A stretch of 64,000 bases of DNA, from assembly GCA_016490735.1 (NCBI GenBank), contig JAEMWC010000031.1:758501-822500 (forward strand), in the 5' to 3' direction. Below, one piece after another: positions 55,901-64,000 of this stretch. The notes beneath the pieces are model-generated. The model had not been told where the DNA came from and did not search any database. It saw only the letters and a list, made by a program, of their open reading frames with translations. Each line of letters starts with the position of its first letter. Positions within the stretch are counted from its first letter, which is position 1. The stretch comes from Pachyseris speciosa. Its lineage: Eukaryota; Cnidaria; Anthozoa; Scleractinia; Pachyseridae. The position numbers were made by a program, and so were the translations under genes.

Positions 55901-56600
55901 CAAGTTCACTATCAAAACCAATTTCCTCACATATTACGGATTATGCAATTCAATTCCCCAAAAATGGATTCGCTTGTTAAAAAAATCTAACGCAAGCACA
56001 CCTACGAATTTAGAAAACGTGGGGAAAATACCTTTAAGCAAGCTTTCCTGCAAATCAGCTTCTCGAATTCTTATCAGTCAGAAATTTGAGCCTCCTACAG
56101 CTGAGAGAAGGATGTTGCAAGCGAACCTAGACAAGCAAGCAATCAGCACTATTTATAATATTCCCTTCAAAGTGACCAAGGATACAAGACTCGCCATTTT
56201 TCAATTTAAAATTGTGCACCACATCTTGCCAACTAATGCCACTCTTTTCAGAGATAAAATCATACAACATGACAAATGTCATCTCTGTGACCAAAAGCAA
56301 ACCCTGAACCATCTTTTTGTTGCTTGCTCGGATGTGCAGACCTTCTGGCAAAGCTTTTCTCGCTGGTGGAATGTTAAGAATGACGATTCTATCACCTTAA
56401 ACGATGAAACCATAATCTACGGATTTACAAACGATTTTAGACAACAACTCGGCTTAAACCTATGCTTAATAATTGCCAAGTATTACATTTATTGTGCTTC
56501 AAGGAATGAAGAAAATTACTTCTTCGAAGCCTTCCTTGCTTACCTTAAAAGCAAATTATTTATAGAGAATAGTAAATGCAAATCGCAAATTAATTTATAA
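52908..56600 (+). pseudogene. LINE ORF2 (endonuclease and reverse transcriptase), one stop codon
   Basis: N-terminal APE endonuclease (SLNVRGLNQTRKRRQ, FLQETY, GGDFNCALTPRDKLGG, LTDHSAITL). RT follows: NWRPISLLNIDYKI, IFIDFKKAFDSVDW, QRGVRQGCPLSGILF and YADDTTAF. An in-frame TAA at 55668-55670 is followed by the same frame to 56600, which includes a CCHC-type knuckle (CHLCDQKQTLNHLFVAC). All catalytic residues are present. Confidence 0.9.
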
Positions 56601-56815
56601 AAACAACTTTTTCACAGTACCAAACGACACGTACATGTGTGTGTGTTTCTGTTTCCGTTTTTCTTTTCTCCGTTTTGGTCTTAAGTATCGTAAGTAGAAT
56701 TGCTGTATTTTTATTTGCGTATTGTAAATAGCTGTTAATATCTGTCAATTAATAAGTTATGTATGTACGTATTGTAATAAGGCATCATATTCAAATAAAA
56801 AAGTTAGAAAAAAAA

Positions 56816-56829
56816 AAGACCTGTAATGG
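56816..56829. repeat. Target-site duplication, right copy
   Basis: AAGACCTGTAATGG after the A-rich tail. Confidence 0.9.
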
Positions 56830-58058
56830 CATTGTTGTTCATGTTTAGGTCTTGCTGAGCAATCACATCGAGTTTGGTTTGCAGACCTTGGTCCACATAT
56901 TTTTTGTGGACGACATTTTCAGCTGGCGTGCTGTTATCAACGTCTTTCAAATCCTCAATTGCATACCCGGCCATGTTCAGATCGCCCAGCACTGGGTCGG
57001 TTCCGTCCCGTTTTAAACAACTCGCTATTTCAGAATCAACGTATGATTTATTTGTCGCATGGAGGATGTCTTTTGGGTAGCCTAGTTTGGTAATGAGATG
57101 CTCGCCCATATTTAAGTCTCCTGTCATTGTAACGCTACCGTCTTTCTTAATAAAGTCAGATTTTTTTTCTTAATAAGGTCAGATGAATTAATATTAGGTA
57201 TTCGAGAATCGACGTATTTCTTATTCACAACACTTTGCGGATTTGTGGGATTATCCTGAAGGTTGAGAATTCTGTTTAATTTCATGTCAATATCATCACC
57301 AAACGCAACATTTCCATTTTCAAATTCATATGGAGGGTCATGAATAAAGTAAGATAAATTGGTATGAAAACCATAAGCTCCATAAATAATTAAATGTGTT
57401 TTGGTATTAGACGCGGGAGCTGTACTGGAAAGTTCCACAATAATTGACGCTTGCCCTCCGCCCGTTTTTTCAATTTGAAAAAGCTTTTTCATGTAACCAT
57501 CAACATGTGGAGTTTGAGAAAAAGACTTCTGAAATGTCTGTCCCGCAATGCGCATATTGACTGTAGGAAGAGAAATCTCGACAGTAGCGTTTAAAGGATT
57601 AGAGGGTGAATAAAATTCAGCTACAAGGGTGTACTGTCCATTACTCAATGAAGAAACGTCGAAACGAATTTTAGATGTGAAGTTCCCTTCACGTTTAATG
57701 TAAAAGGAAAAACTCGATTTATTTATGTGATAGGGTGATCTGTCAAAATTTTCAATTTGGAGGTTTTCCACACTTTGAATCCCTGTAGACTTTGTTATGT
57801 CTTTTAATAGAAAGGCAAATGGGTTTCGCTGTGCTCCGGAAGCATTGAAAATACTATCGTTGACGTATTGCTTTGTTGTTGCATCATGTAATTCTTGCGG
57901 TTCTCCGACATTAGTCAAACGCTTGTTTTGAATATCGTAATTATTATCATCGGTCACTTTGAATCCAATTCCGGAAGGACCTCTTTTTCCCGAACCTGTT
58001 CTTATATGACCAATATGATCATCTGGTAAAAAGTTGAATATACCCATATACTATTAGA

Positions 58059-58709
58059 TTAGATATTACCATAAAAGTTTCTCTTCACAGTTTTCATTGG
58101 CTTGTCAACATAACAGAAAGAATATGGTTTTTTAGTTGCTTCAATATACTTTTGCTTATCGATTCCGAATTCTTGGGAGATCAAGTTTCTCTCTCTTGAT
58201 GATGGGAAGTCGTATAGAGCAAAATGACTGCAATTTAAACGTATAGATTTATCACAGCCATAAAAACTTTGACTAAGGTATATACAGCTACAATTTTTGT
58301 GCCTGCCCTGTATAAAAAAACGTATGATTTTATCTCTTTTCTTTTTATCGGTTTCAGTTACAAAATCATCAAACACAACCAACCGCTGTAAGTCAGTGTC
58401 TTGAATTTGTTCAACGGGTAAAATTTCATCATTACTGCAAATTAAAACGGGATAACCAACTTGTTTGCTTATTTTATCCATCTTTTTCTGTAAATACTGA
58501 TACTTCTGTTGATCCAAATTCTTAGCAAATAAAAAAATCTGGTTGTAATATATTAATGGTTCGCAAATTAGATGGAGGAAAGGTGTAGTTTTGCCGGACC
58601 AACTATTTCCGCAGATTAAAAGACGAAAATTATCTCCGGGTAAATATGGATATAACTGTCTAAAAGACTTGTTTGAATCCTGAAAAATGTGATAGTTTGG
58701 TATTTTCAT
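58059..58709 (-). CDS. FtsK/HerA (A32)-type packaging ATPase, intact
   Basis: 216 residues. Walker A is CGNSWSGKTT (Trp in place of Gly at one variable position) and Walker B is LQRLVVFDDFV. The motif RHKNCSCIYLSQSFY fits the sensor region. It provides energy for genome packaging. ATCTAA at 58721-58726, 11 nt upstream on the minus strand, fixes the start. The fibre gene follows after 11 nt, without the 81-aa gene seen on the left. Confidence 0.92.
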   Translation of the reverse strand: MKIPNYHIFQDSNKSFRQLYPYLPGDNFRLLICGNSWSGKTTPFLHLICEPLIYYNQIFLFAKNLDQQKYQYLQKKMDKISKQVGYPVLICSNDEILPVEQIQDTDLQRLVVFDDFVTETDKKKRDKIIRFFIQGRHKNCSCIYLSQSFYGCDKSIRLNCSHFALYDFPSSRERNLISQEFGIDKQKYIEATKKPYSFCYVDKPMKTVKRNFYGNI

Positions 58710-58720
58710 ATAGTAATAGT

Positions 58721-58746
58721 TTAGATTAGGATAAGTTTTTATCTAA
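58721..58746. promoter_or_regulatory. Bidirectional late-type promoter, right element
   Basis: TTAGAT at 58721-58726 (ATCTAA on minus, 11 nt before the ATPase ATG) and ATCTAA at 58741-58746 (11 nt before the coiled-coil gene ATG at 58758). Confidence 0.6.
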
Positions 58747-58757
58747 TATAATTGTAT

Positions 58758-59639
58758 ATGGATATAGAGCGAATGAAAAGGCTTCTTCAAAGTGGAATTG
58801 AAGCTGGAAATAAGACGAGAGAAGTTCGTGAGGTTATCAAGACTTTTGAAAACAAAACAGGATGCATATGATACAACATCAGATTATTAAAACCTTCTAT
58901 TGATGTTCAGAAGAGTGTGAAAGAAAGCATAGACAAAAAACAGGATGAAGTTATTGAACAGTTGAAACAAAATCAAAAAGCATTAACGTCTGGATTAGAA
59001 GATATTATGCTTTTGAATAAATTACCTGAAACGGAACAAACGAAAACAACAAAATTGCCAATAGACTACAAACCAAAAATGATGTCTGAAAAGTCACCTT
59101 ATAAATCAGATATTGATAAGGGTTTTACATCAGATGAAATTCAAACATTGATGAAATACAATTTAATCCCTCCATCACAACTATTTGTTTCACATATAGA
59201 TAGAACAATCAATATCAATGACTATGATGCAAATGTCAGTAAGATAACCCAAAAACTTGGACGTCAAAAAGGTGTACTATCAAAAACCAAAAAGGAAAAG
59301 AGTAAAAATATAGAAAAAATAGAAGAATTGACTCAAGACATTAAATTATTACAAAAGTATCGAAAAAGAATTGATCTTATTGAAGAAGGCTCAAAAACAA
59401 TTGGTAAAGGTATTTACACACAGAGAAAAAGAACACCACAATATGGAGCCGGTGTTGTTTATTATAATAATATAGAAGACTTGCTTTCACGACTCCAGTT
59501 ACTCGGTGGGTCTATTTTTGCCGGTAACAATAGTACAGGTGTCAGAGATGAGTTTGTGAAGATATTGCACGTATTAAAAAGATTGAATATCATCGATAAT
59601 GAAGAGCTTAATAAAATAATAACTAAATATCTACTCTAA
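58758..59639 (+). pseudogene. Coiled-coil virion-associated protein, broken near N-terminus
   Basis: Better copy of 11471-12334. After the start (MDIERMKRLLQSGIEAGNK) a two-base and a one-base deletion near 58850-58890 disturb about 15 codons; the two cancel, so the frame from 58917 to 59639 is the original one. Features are a charged helical half, LPIDYKPKMM, a KLGRQKGVLSKTKKEK coiled region and LLSRLQLLGGSIFAGNNS near the C-terminus. The function is unknown; next to penton. Confidence 0.7.
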
Positions 59640-59645
59640 TAGTAT

Positions 59646-60426
59646 ATGACAGACATTTCATTACGATTCAACAGTAAAAACAGAGACAAAATTGGTGTCA
59701 GTCAAAGTCATGATTTTACAAAAAGATTTAATACTCCTCTCATATTATCGAATGATATGAAATATGAAATTGCTGTAAAGACTATCAATATGACATACAG
59801 TTGGTATAATATCAGACAATCTTATGGGAATAATCAAATTAAATACAGTTACAACAAGGGTTCAAATTGGGAAACAATTACCTTTGTTGATGGCATGTAC
59901 TCATGATGATATCAATAGTTACATCCATGAGTATATGAGAAAAAATAAACATTTAGTTGTTGATGATCCTGATGATGCTAAAAAGAAGTACGGTGTTAAT
60001 ATGTTTTTCATTTTATCAACATATCGTATTTTGATTGAACTTAATGAAAATTATCAAGTGGATCTAAGACATTTTGAATTCAGAAAACTTAACGGTTTTG
60101 AGTCAAAATTAGTTACACAAACAGAGTACGGTTCATATCTTCCCGATATCACTAGAGGAGTAGATGAAATTTATATCAACTGTGATAAAGTCATTGACTC
60201 AATTGTTGATGGTAATTCAACCTCAACTATTTCTGTTATTCCAGTTACAGATCTTGTTAGATCTTTACCTTTCACATATAAACCTCGTTTTCTTTCATGG
60301 AATCCAGTCTCAACACATACGATCAGTTCAATACATTTTTACGTTACTGATTCTTCCGGGGCTCCAGTTCATTTAAACGGGATAGATTGGTATATTGAGA
60401 TATTCTTGAGAGGGACGGAATTATAA
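59646..60426 (+). pseudogene. Minor capsid (penton-like) protein, frameshifted copy
   Basis: Very close to 10679-11464. Frames 59646-59906 and 59824-60426 join at a two-base deletion near 59900, just before DDINSYIHEYMRKN. The remainder is conserved to the GTEL end. ATCTAC lies 11 nt before the ATG. Confidence 0.85.
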
Positions 60427-60431
60427 ATACA

Positions 60432-60437
60432 ATCTAA
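60432..60437 (+). promoter_or_regulatory. Late-type box of the small basic gene
   Basis: ATCTAA, 11 nt before the ATG at 60449. Confidence 0.6.
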
Positions 60438-60448
60438 TTATATAGTAT

Positions 60449-60724
60449 ATGAAACGATTTGAGTATAAGAAATATGAACAACATGGTGAAGGTGTGCTGA
60501 CGGACATTATCAAAACTGTTGGAAAAAAAGCAGCTGAAAAAACAGCTTCGACAATTGGTGATTTTGCTGGTAAAAAAGCGGGTGATAAAATAATTGAATT
60601 TTTAAGCAAGAGAAAGGAAAAACCTAAACTAACCAAAACTAAAAATCCTAAACCTTTAACGCAAAATGAAAGGAATGAAAAACTCAGTCAACTTATCTCA
60701 GGTGGAAAACTAAGAAAGAAATAA
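60449..60724 (+). CDS. Small basic Lys-rich protein
   Basis: 91 residues, intact. The start MKRFEYKKYEQHGEGVLTDI matches the broken left gene; a Gly/Ala/Lys helix (KKAAEKTASTIGDFAGKKAG) follows. The tail is different from the left copy: it lacks the AT-hook and instead has a KPKLTKTKNPKPL stretch and GGKLRKK. It may condense DNA or contact the capsid interior. Confidence 0.7.
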   Translation: MKRFEYKKYEQHGEGVLTDIIKTVGKKAAEKTASTIGDFAGKKAGDKIIEFLSKRKEKPKLTKTKNPKPLTQNERNEKLSQLISGGKLRKK

Positions 60725-60728
60725 CTTT

Positions 60729-60734
60729 ATCTAA
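60729..60734 (+). promoter_or_regulatory. Late-type box of the right major capsid gene
   Basis: ATCTAA, 11 nt before the ATG at 60746, as in the left copy. Confidence 0.65.
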
Positions 60735-60745
60735 CCTAATTGTAT

Positions 60746-62029
60746 ATGTCAAACTATCGTGACTCAAAATTTATAGAGCGTTATGAAGATATTGTTTTTG
60801 AACTTGAAACGGCATTAAATACTGTAGTTGCAAACAATGCTCATCAGAAGAAAACTGGTTATCGTTTCGTTGTTGATAACAGCGGATAAACTACACCATT
60901 CGATTGGTTCAATGCTCGTTTAAATGTTGATTTCATTGTAAAGAAGCTTGCAGATGGTGGAAATTTAGCCGCTAATGATACTAACGGCATCGTAAATTCC
61001 TCTCTATCTTTAATTAATAATATAAATGTAAAAATGAATGGCGTTGATGTCTATGAATGTAGAGATGCTAACCAAGCGATGAATATCAAAAACTTGCTTC
61101 AGTATTCCCAGGGTTATGCTTCATCACAAGGGTCAAATGAGTTCTTTTATCTTGACACAAATAGAAATACAGAAGACAGAGCAAATAATGCTAACTATAA
61201 CAAAGGATTCGCATCTCGTAAACTACTGATAAATGGTACTGGTACTGTAAATACAGAAATACCATTGAATAGATATGGATTTTTCAAGAGCCTCTGGAAT
61301 GAACTTTTGCCTAATTCAAAAATAGAGTTAAACTTGACACTTGAAAGTGACGCAAATTTAATTTGGCCGGCTGCAGATGATTGTCGTGTTGTACTCACCA
61401 AATTTCAGTTAATTGTCCCTCGTATTGTTTTCAATGCAGAAGGAAAGTCATTATACATGAGCAAATATCTTGATACAAGAAAGTGGACTTATCCAAGAGA
61501 AATGGTTGAGAGAGGTAACTCAACAAGACAACAGACAGCTAATTTCCGTATTTCAACAGGAATAAACAAACCAAGGCATGTATTTGTTTTTATAATCAAC
61601 GACGACAATAATGAATCTCAGACAGCCAATAAATTCTTGTACAACACATTTTCAGTTGCAAATAACCGAACAATGACGAGTTGTCATCTTGAGGTAGGCA
61701 ATGGAATTAATTATCCAGAAGTACACTATAAACCATCAACAGAACCATCGAGGGTATTTAGAGATGTTTTGAAGTACGTTGAAGCAATTAACGAGTTTAG
61801 CGATTCCACTCTCCTTAACAGGGGTAACTTCGGCTCCATATTCCCTTTCATTTATTTCGATTTGACGAAACAGAAGACTGACATACGTGATGGTATGACA
61901 AAACTGACTTTCAAATACACTTTGAGTAATGGAACAAACGCAGACTATAGTGTATATGATTTTGTCCTTTATGAACAGGATGTAGAAATGAGAAAGACTG
62001 ATGGAAAATTAGTCTTGAGATCAATGTAA
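60746..62029 (+). pseudogene. mcp: Major capsid protein, one nonsense codon
   Basis: Full-length homologue of 9118-10401 (same 428-codon span). The only lesion seen is TAA at 60887-60889 (codon 48), where the left copy has Glu. Blocks DVYECRDANQA, STRQQTANFRIS and TDGKLVLRSM are unchanged. Confidence 0.9.
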
Positions 62030-62035
62030 TTATTT

Positions 62036-62041
62036 ATCTAA
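62036..62041 (+). promoter_or_regulatory. Late-type box of the pX paralogue
   Basis: ATCTAA, 11 nt before the ATG at 62053. Confidence 0.55.
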
Positions 62042-62052
62042 ACTTATATTAT

Positions 62053-62373
62053 ATGACTACTAATCCTTATGGAGTGACACTTTCACTGGATCAAAAAAAA
62101 AGTATTGGAAAAGCATACAAAGAAAATTCATCTTTAACAATTAGATTATCTAATGAAGAATTGTTTGGTAATGATCTACTTATATTGAAAAAGTCACAGA
62201 TCGACAAACTGAATAAAGCCAAAAATAAGAATAAAGGAACAGACATCACTTTATCCAAAAAACAAATCAAAAAAAATATAGAACGCGGCCCCCTTGCGTT
62301 CGATGGTTTAGACATCATTGAATTTAACGACAATGGAACTGTCACACTGTTGAAAAATCATCCTCTATCTTAA
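62053..62373 (+). CDS. Paralogue of the pX N-terminal domain
   Basis: 106 residues. Residues 1-75 align with the start of 62684-63534 (TIRLSNEELFGNDLLILKKS against TIRLSNNELSGNDELMLTKT). The amphipathic and C-terminal parts are replaced by a short IEFNDNGTVTLLKNHPLS tail. It has its own late-type box. A partial duplication retained as a separate gene; absent from the left element. Confidence 0.65.
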   Translation: MTTNPYGVTLSLDQKKSIGKAYKENSSLTIRLSNEELFGNDLLILKKSQIDKLNKAKNKNKGTDITLSKKQIKKNIERGPLAFDGLDIIEFNDNGTVTLLKNHPLS

Positions 62374-62404
62374 ATACAATTTAATCTAATCTATTATTAT
62401 AAAT

Positions 62405-62593
62405 ATGAATAAAGAATTAGACATCAATTATTTTTCCGATGATGAAGATTTTAGTGAAGAAGAATTTTCTGATTCATCTGACGAAGAATATTTCCCTTCA
62501 GAAGAAAGTTCCGAGGATGAAGAAGAATCTAACGAAGACATTAGTGAAGAAGAAGATTTTTCTGACAACGACACTGTTTTGGAAATACATTGA
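62405..62593 (+). CDS. Highly acidic 62-aa protein
   Basis: Composed mostly of Asp, Glu and Ser (EEEFSDSSDEEYFPSEESSE). ATCTAATCTA lies at 62384-62393, just before the start. Acidic proteins can bind basic core proteins or histones; that role is a guess. Not present in the left element. Confidence 0.5.
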   Translation: MNKELDINYFSDDEDFSEEEFSDSSDEEYFPSEESSEDEEESNEDISEEEDFSDNDTVLEIH

Positions 62594-62666
62594 AAAAACC
62601 CTATTACTCTAATACAAAATAAATCACAAAAAAACTACCTTCTTTAATTAAATATAATTATAGTTT

Positions 62667-62677
62667 ATCTAATCTAT
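62667..62677 (+). promoter_or_regulatory. Double late-type box of the pX-like gene
   Basis: ATCTAATCTAT; the first hexamer is 11 nt and the second 6 nt before the ATG at 62684. Confidence 0.55.
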
Positions 62678-62683
62678 TATTAT

Positions 62684-63534
62684 ATGACTACTTATCATCT
62701 TCACGGAGTAAAACTTTCACAGGGTCAGAAAGAAAAGCTTTTAAGAGCAGTAAAATCAAACTCAGCTATAACAATAAGATTATCTAATAATGAATTATCC
62801 GGTAATGATGAACTCATGTTGACAAAGACACAGATCAAAAGATTGATGAAAGCTAAAAAAATGGGAACAGGTGCCGATTTGAAAATATCGAAATCACAAA
62901 TCAGAAAAGCTGTTGTACACGGAGGTTCTCTTTTTTCACTTGGAACAAAACTATTACCATATGCAACTACAGCTCTGTCAAAAGCAGCTCCAGCATTGGC
63001 AACAGGTGCTCTTTCAGCTCTTGGGAGTATGGGAATTAATAAACTATTTGGGAAGAAACAAAAGGGAGGTTTTCTTATTCCAAACAACAAATTGTCTCAG
63101 TTATTGAATTATAAAAATTTGCTAAACACGAGACAAATGGCTGATCTTGTTAGTTCAATGCAGTCCGGTGGACAACTTGTTATCAAACCAACAAAAGCTC
63201 AAGAAGGAAAAGGACTCTTGGGAACAATATTAGCCTCGATTGGGATCCCAATTTTAATGAAAGCCTTCACTGGAAAAGGTTTACATGTTGAAAGCCGTCG
63301 TCCGAGACGATCAATACCCGTACATGTCCCAGATTCAATTGCAATGAATAAAAGTGGTGGAAAACATTTGCAAATGCCGTCACCAGTTGTAGGTACATGG
63401 GACCAAATTCCAATTGGAATGGGTGTGGAAAAAAAAGAACTTAAAAAAAAAAGACCTCAGGAAAAGGACTTCTGTTAGGCCCCAATTCACCTTTTACCAA
63501 AGCAAAAATACCAATTCTCGGAACAATACTCTAA
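62684..63534 (+). pseudogene. pX-like core/membrane-active protein, frameshifted at the tail
   Basis: The first 264 codons are open, including SLFSLGTKLLPYATTALSKA (amphipathic), KQKGGFLIPN and KPTKAQEGKGLL. An A-run shift at about 63430-63455 moves the last about 25 conserved codons (GKGLLLGPNSP, ending ILGTIL) to another frame that stops at 63532-63534. Confidence 0.7.
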
Positions 63535-63539
63535 GATTC

Positions 63540-63976
63540 ATAAATAAGCCATTATCCAACTTTGATTTATTAGATTGGCTTAAAAAATTGAAAATTAAAC
63601 ATTTTAGAGGAGTTTATTCAAGGGATAATTTACCGAAACAAATCAAAAACAAAGAGTGTGGAATTGTAAATTTAGATTCTAAAATAGGACCTGGAACTCA
63701 TTGGGTATGTTAGAAATATTGATGGTAAATTTTGTGAGTATTTTGATTCATTCGGTTTAATGATGCCAATTGAAGTTCAAAAATATATGGCTACAAGTGG
63801 GAAACAACTTGAATACTCCGGAGATGAAATACAAGAGCGTGATTCAGTTTTATGCGGATATTGGTGTTTGTACTATCTTCTCGAGAGACAAAAAGGTAGA
63901 TCAATTCTAAATACAATACATAATTTTTGCGAATGACAATCACAGATTCATCATAAACTACTTTGAAAATATATAA
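63540..63976 (+). pseudogene. Adenain-type protease, broken copy
   Basis: Conserved start NKPLSNFDLLDWLKKL without an ATG, as in the left element. GPGTHWVC carries the catalytic His. One base is missing directly after it (63710-63715), shifting the Asp (FDSFG) and Cys (CGYWCLYYL) parts. A deletion near 63925-63935 removes about 10 codons. The stop is at 63974-63976. Confidence 0.85.
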
Positions 63977-64000
63977 TTTATATATATGAATAGATTAGTT

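Larger units (their letters stand above)
51281..56815 (+). mobile_element. L1/Tx1-like non-LTR retrotransposon, near full length
   Basis: Flanked by perfect 14-bp duplications and ends in an A-rich tail (AAATAAAAAAGTTAGAAAAA). It has a 5' leader with a short GGTTGGCTCGTGA duplication (about 51283-51312), ORF1 and ORF2. Only one frameshift in ORF1 and one stop in ORF2 were noticed, so insertion is recent relative to the host element's decay. Confidence 0.9.
49707..58047 (-). pseudogene. Fibre protein gene interrupted by a LINE
   Basis: Coding runs from the ATG at 58047 (MGIFN start) to 57124, then in another frame to 56830, then, after the LINE, from 51266 to 49707. Lesions: a frameshift near 57130-57160, the 5.5-kb insertion, and a TAA at 51213-51215. 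The collagen-like part is reduced to about three triplets (GSGKRGPSG). The first beta-domain of the left protein is missing, while domain 2, domain 3 and the C-terminus align closely (KLGGDLNLNGHRIHNNSINL). ATCTAA lies 11 nt before the ATG. Confidence 0.85.
47466..64000. mobile_element. Right Polinton/Maverick (adintovirus-like) element, truncated by window end
   Basis: Begins AGTAGTATAGT and repeats the left element's gene order in the opposite orientation: zinc-binding factor, membrane protein, PLA2-like, fibre, ATPase, coiled-coil, penton, AT-hook-gene homologue, major capsid, pX-like and protease. Integrase and polymerase would lie beyond 64000. Differences from the left element: no 81-aa gene, no fibre 2, an extra pX paralogue and an acidic protein, and a LINE in the fibre gene. 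Confidence 0.93.

Overview
The window looks like animal nuclear DNA, most likely from an anthozoan cnidarian such as a stony coral or relative. This is inferred from the mix of repeats: CR1/L2-like and L1/Tx1-like LINEs, tRNA-derived SINEs, MITEs, a tandem hammerhead-ribozyme repeat and a Penelope-like end. The species cannot be named from sequence alone. The main content is two related Polinton/Maverick (adintovirus-like) elements, i.e. integrated double-jelly-roll DNA-virus-type elements. They lie in opposite orientation and are separated by about 27.7 kb of repeat-rich host DNA.

Left element (about 646-19793; its polymerase-side end is not identified). Minus strand, from 19474 back to 646: a Cys-rich candidate late transcription factor, then a coiled-coil protein, penton-like minor capsid protein, small basic AT-hook protein, major capsid protein, pX-like core/lytic protein, adenain-type protease, a 46-aa protein, a zinc ribbon, a PLA2 domain, a retroviral-type integrase with chromodomain, BRO-N, VRR-NUC nuclease, a zinc-finger/AT-hook protein and protein-primed DNA polymerase B. 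Plus strand, 12371-18921: packaging ATPase, an 81-aa acidic-tailed protein, a 1181-aa collagen/phage-type fibre, a second fibre with a lectin-like head, a second PLA2-like protein and a membrane protein. The element ends at 19793 in an inverted terminal repeat.

Host interval (about 19794-47465). It holds a broken multi-exon minus-strand gene or transposase remnant (21286-24978) between two 195-bp inverted arms, several MITEs, a Ty3-type integrase scrap, a tRNA-derived SINE, a dead CR1/L2-like LINE (31380-34890), a 5.7-kb structure with inverted arms of about 1.4 kb, two tandem tRNA-Thr-type SINE units, a weak piggyBac-like remnant and a 2.07-copy hammerhead-ribozyme repeat.

Right element (47466 to beyond 64000). 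It has the same gene order in mirror image and is cut by the window edge inside the protease region. A near full-length L1/Tx1-like LINE (51281-56815) sits in its fibre gene, flanked by a perfect 14-bp target-site duplication.

How the genes work together. Capsid shell, vertex, packaging motor, maturation protease, fibres, PLA2-type membrane penetration, protein-primed replication and integration are all represented, so these are derived from a virion-forming element. The strongest new signal is regulatory. At least 14 gene starts in the two elements, on both strands, carry an ATCTAA-type hexamer exactly 11 nt before the ATG, and other starts have it 6-12 nt away. The polymerase and BRO-N genes instead share a TATA-like box about 50 nt upstream. 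This suggests a late/early promoter split. Many genes carry single frameshifts or stop codons, several in homopolymers, so either mild decay or assembly error is possible.
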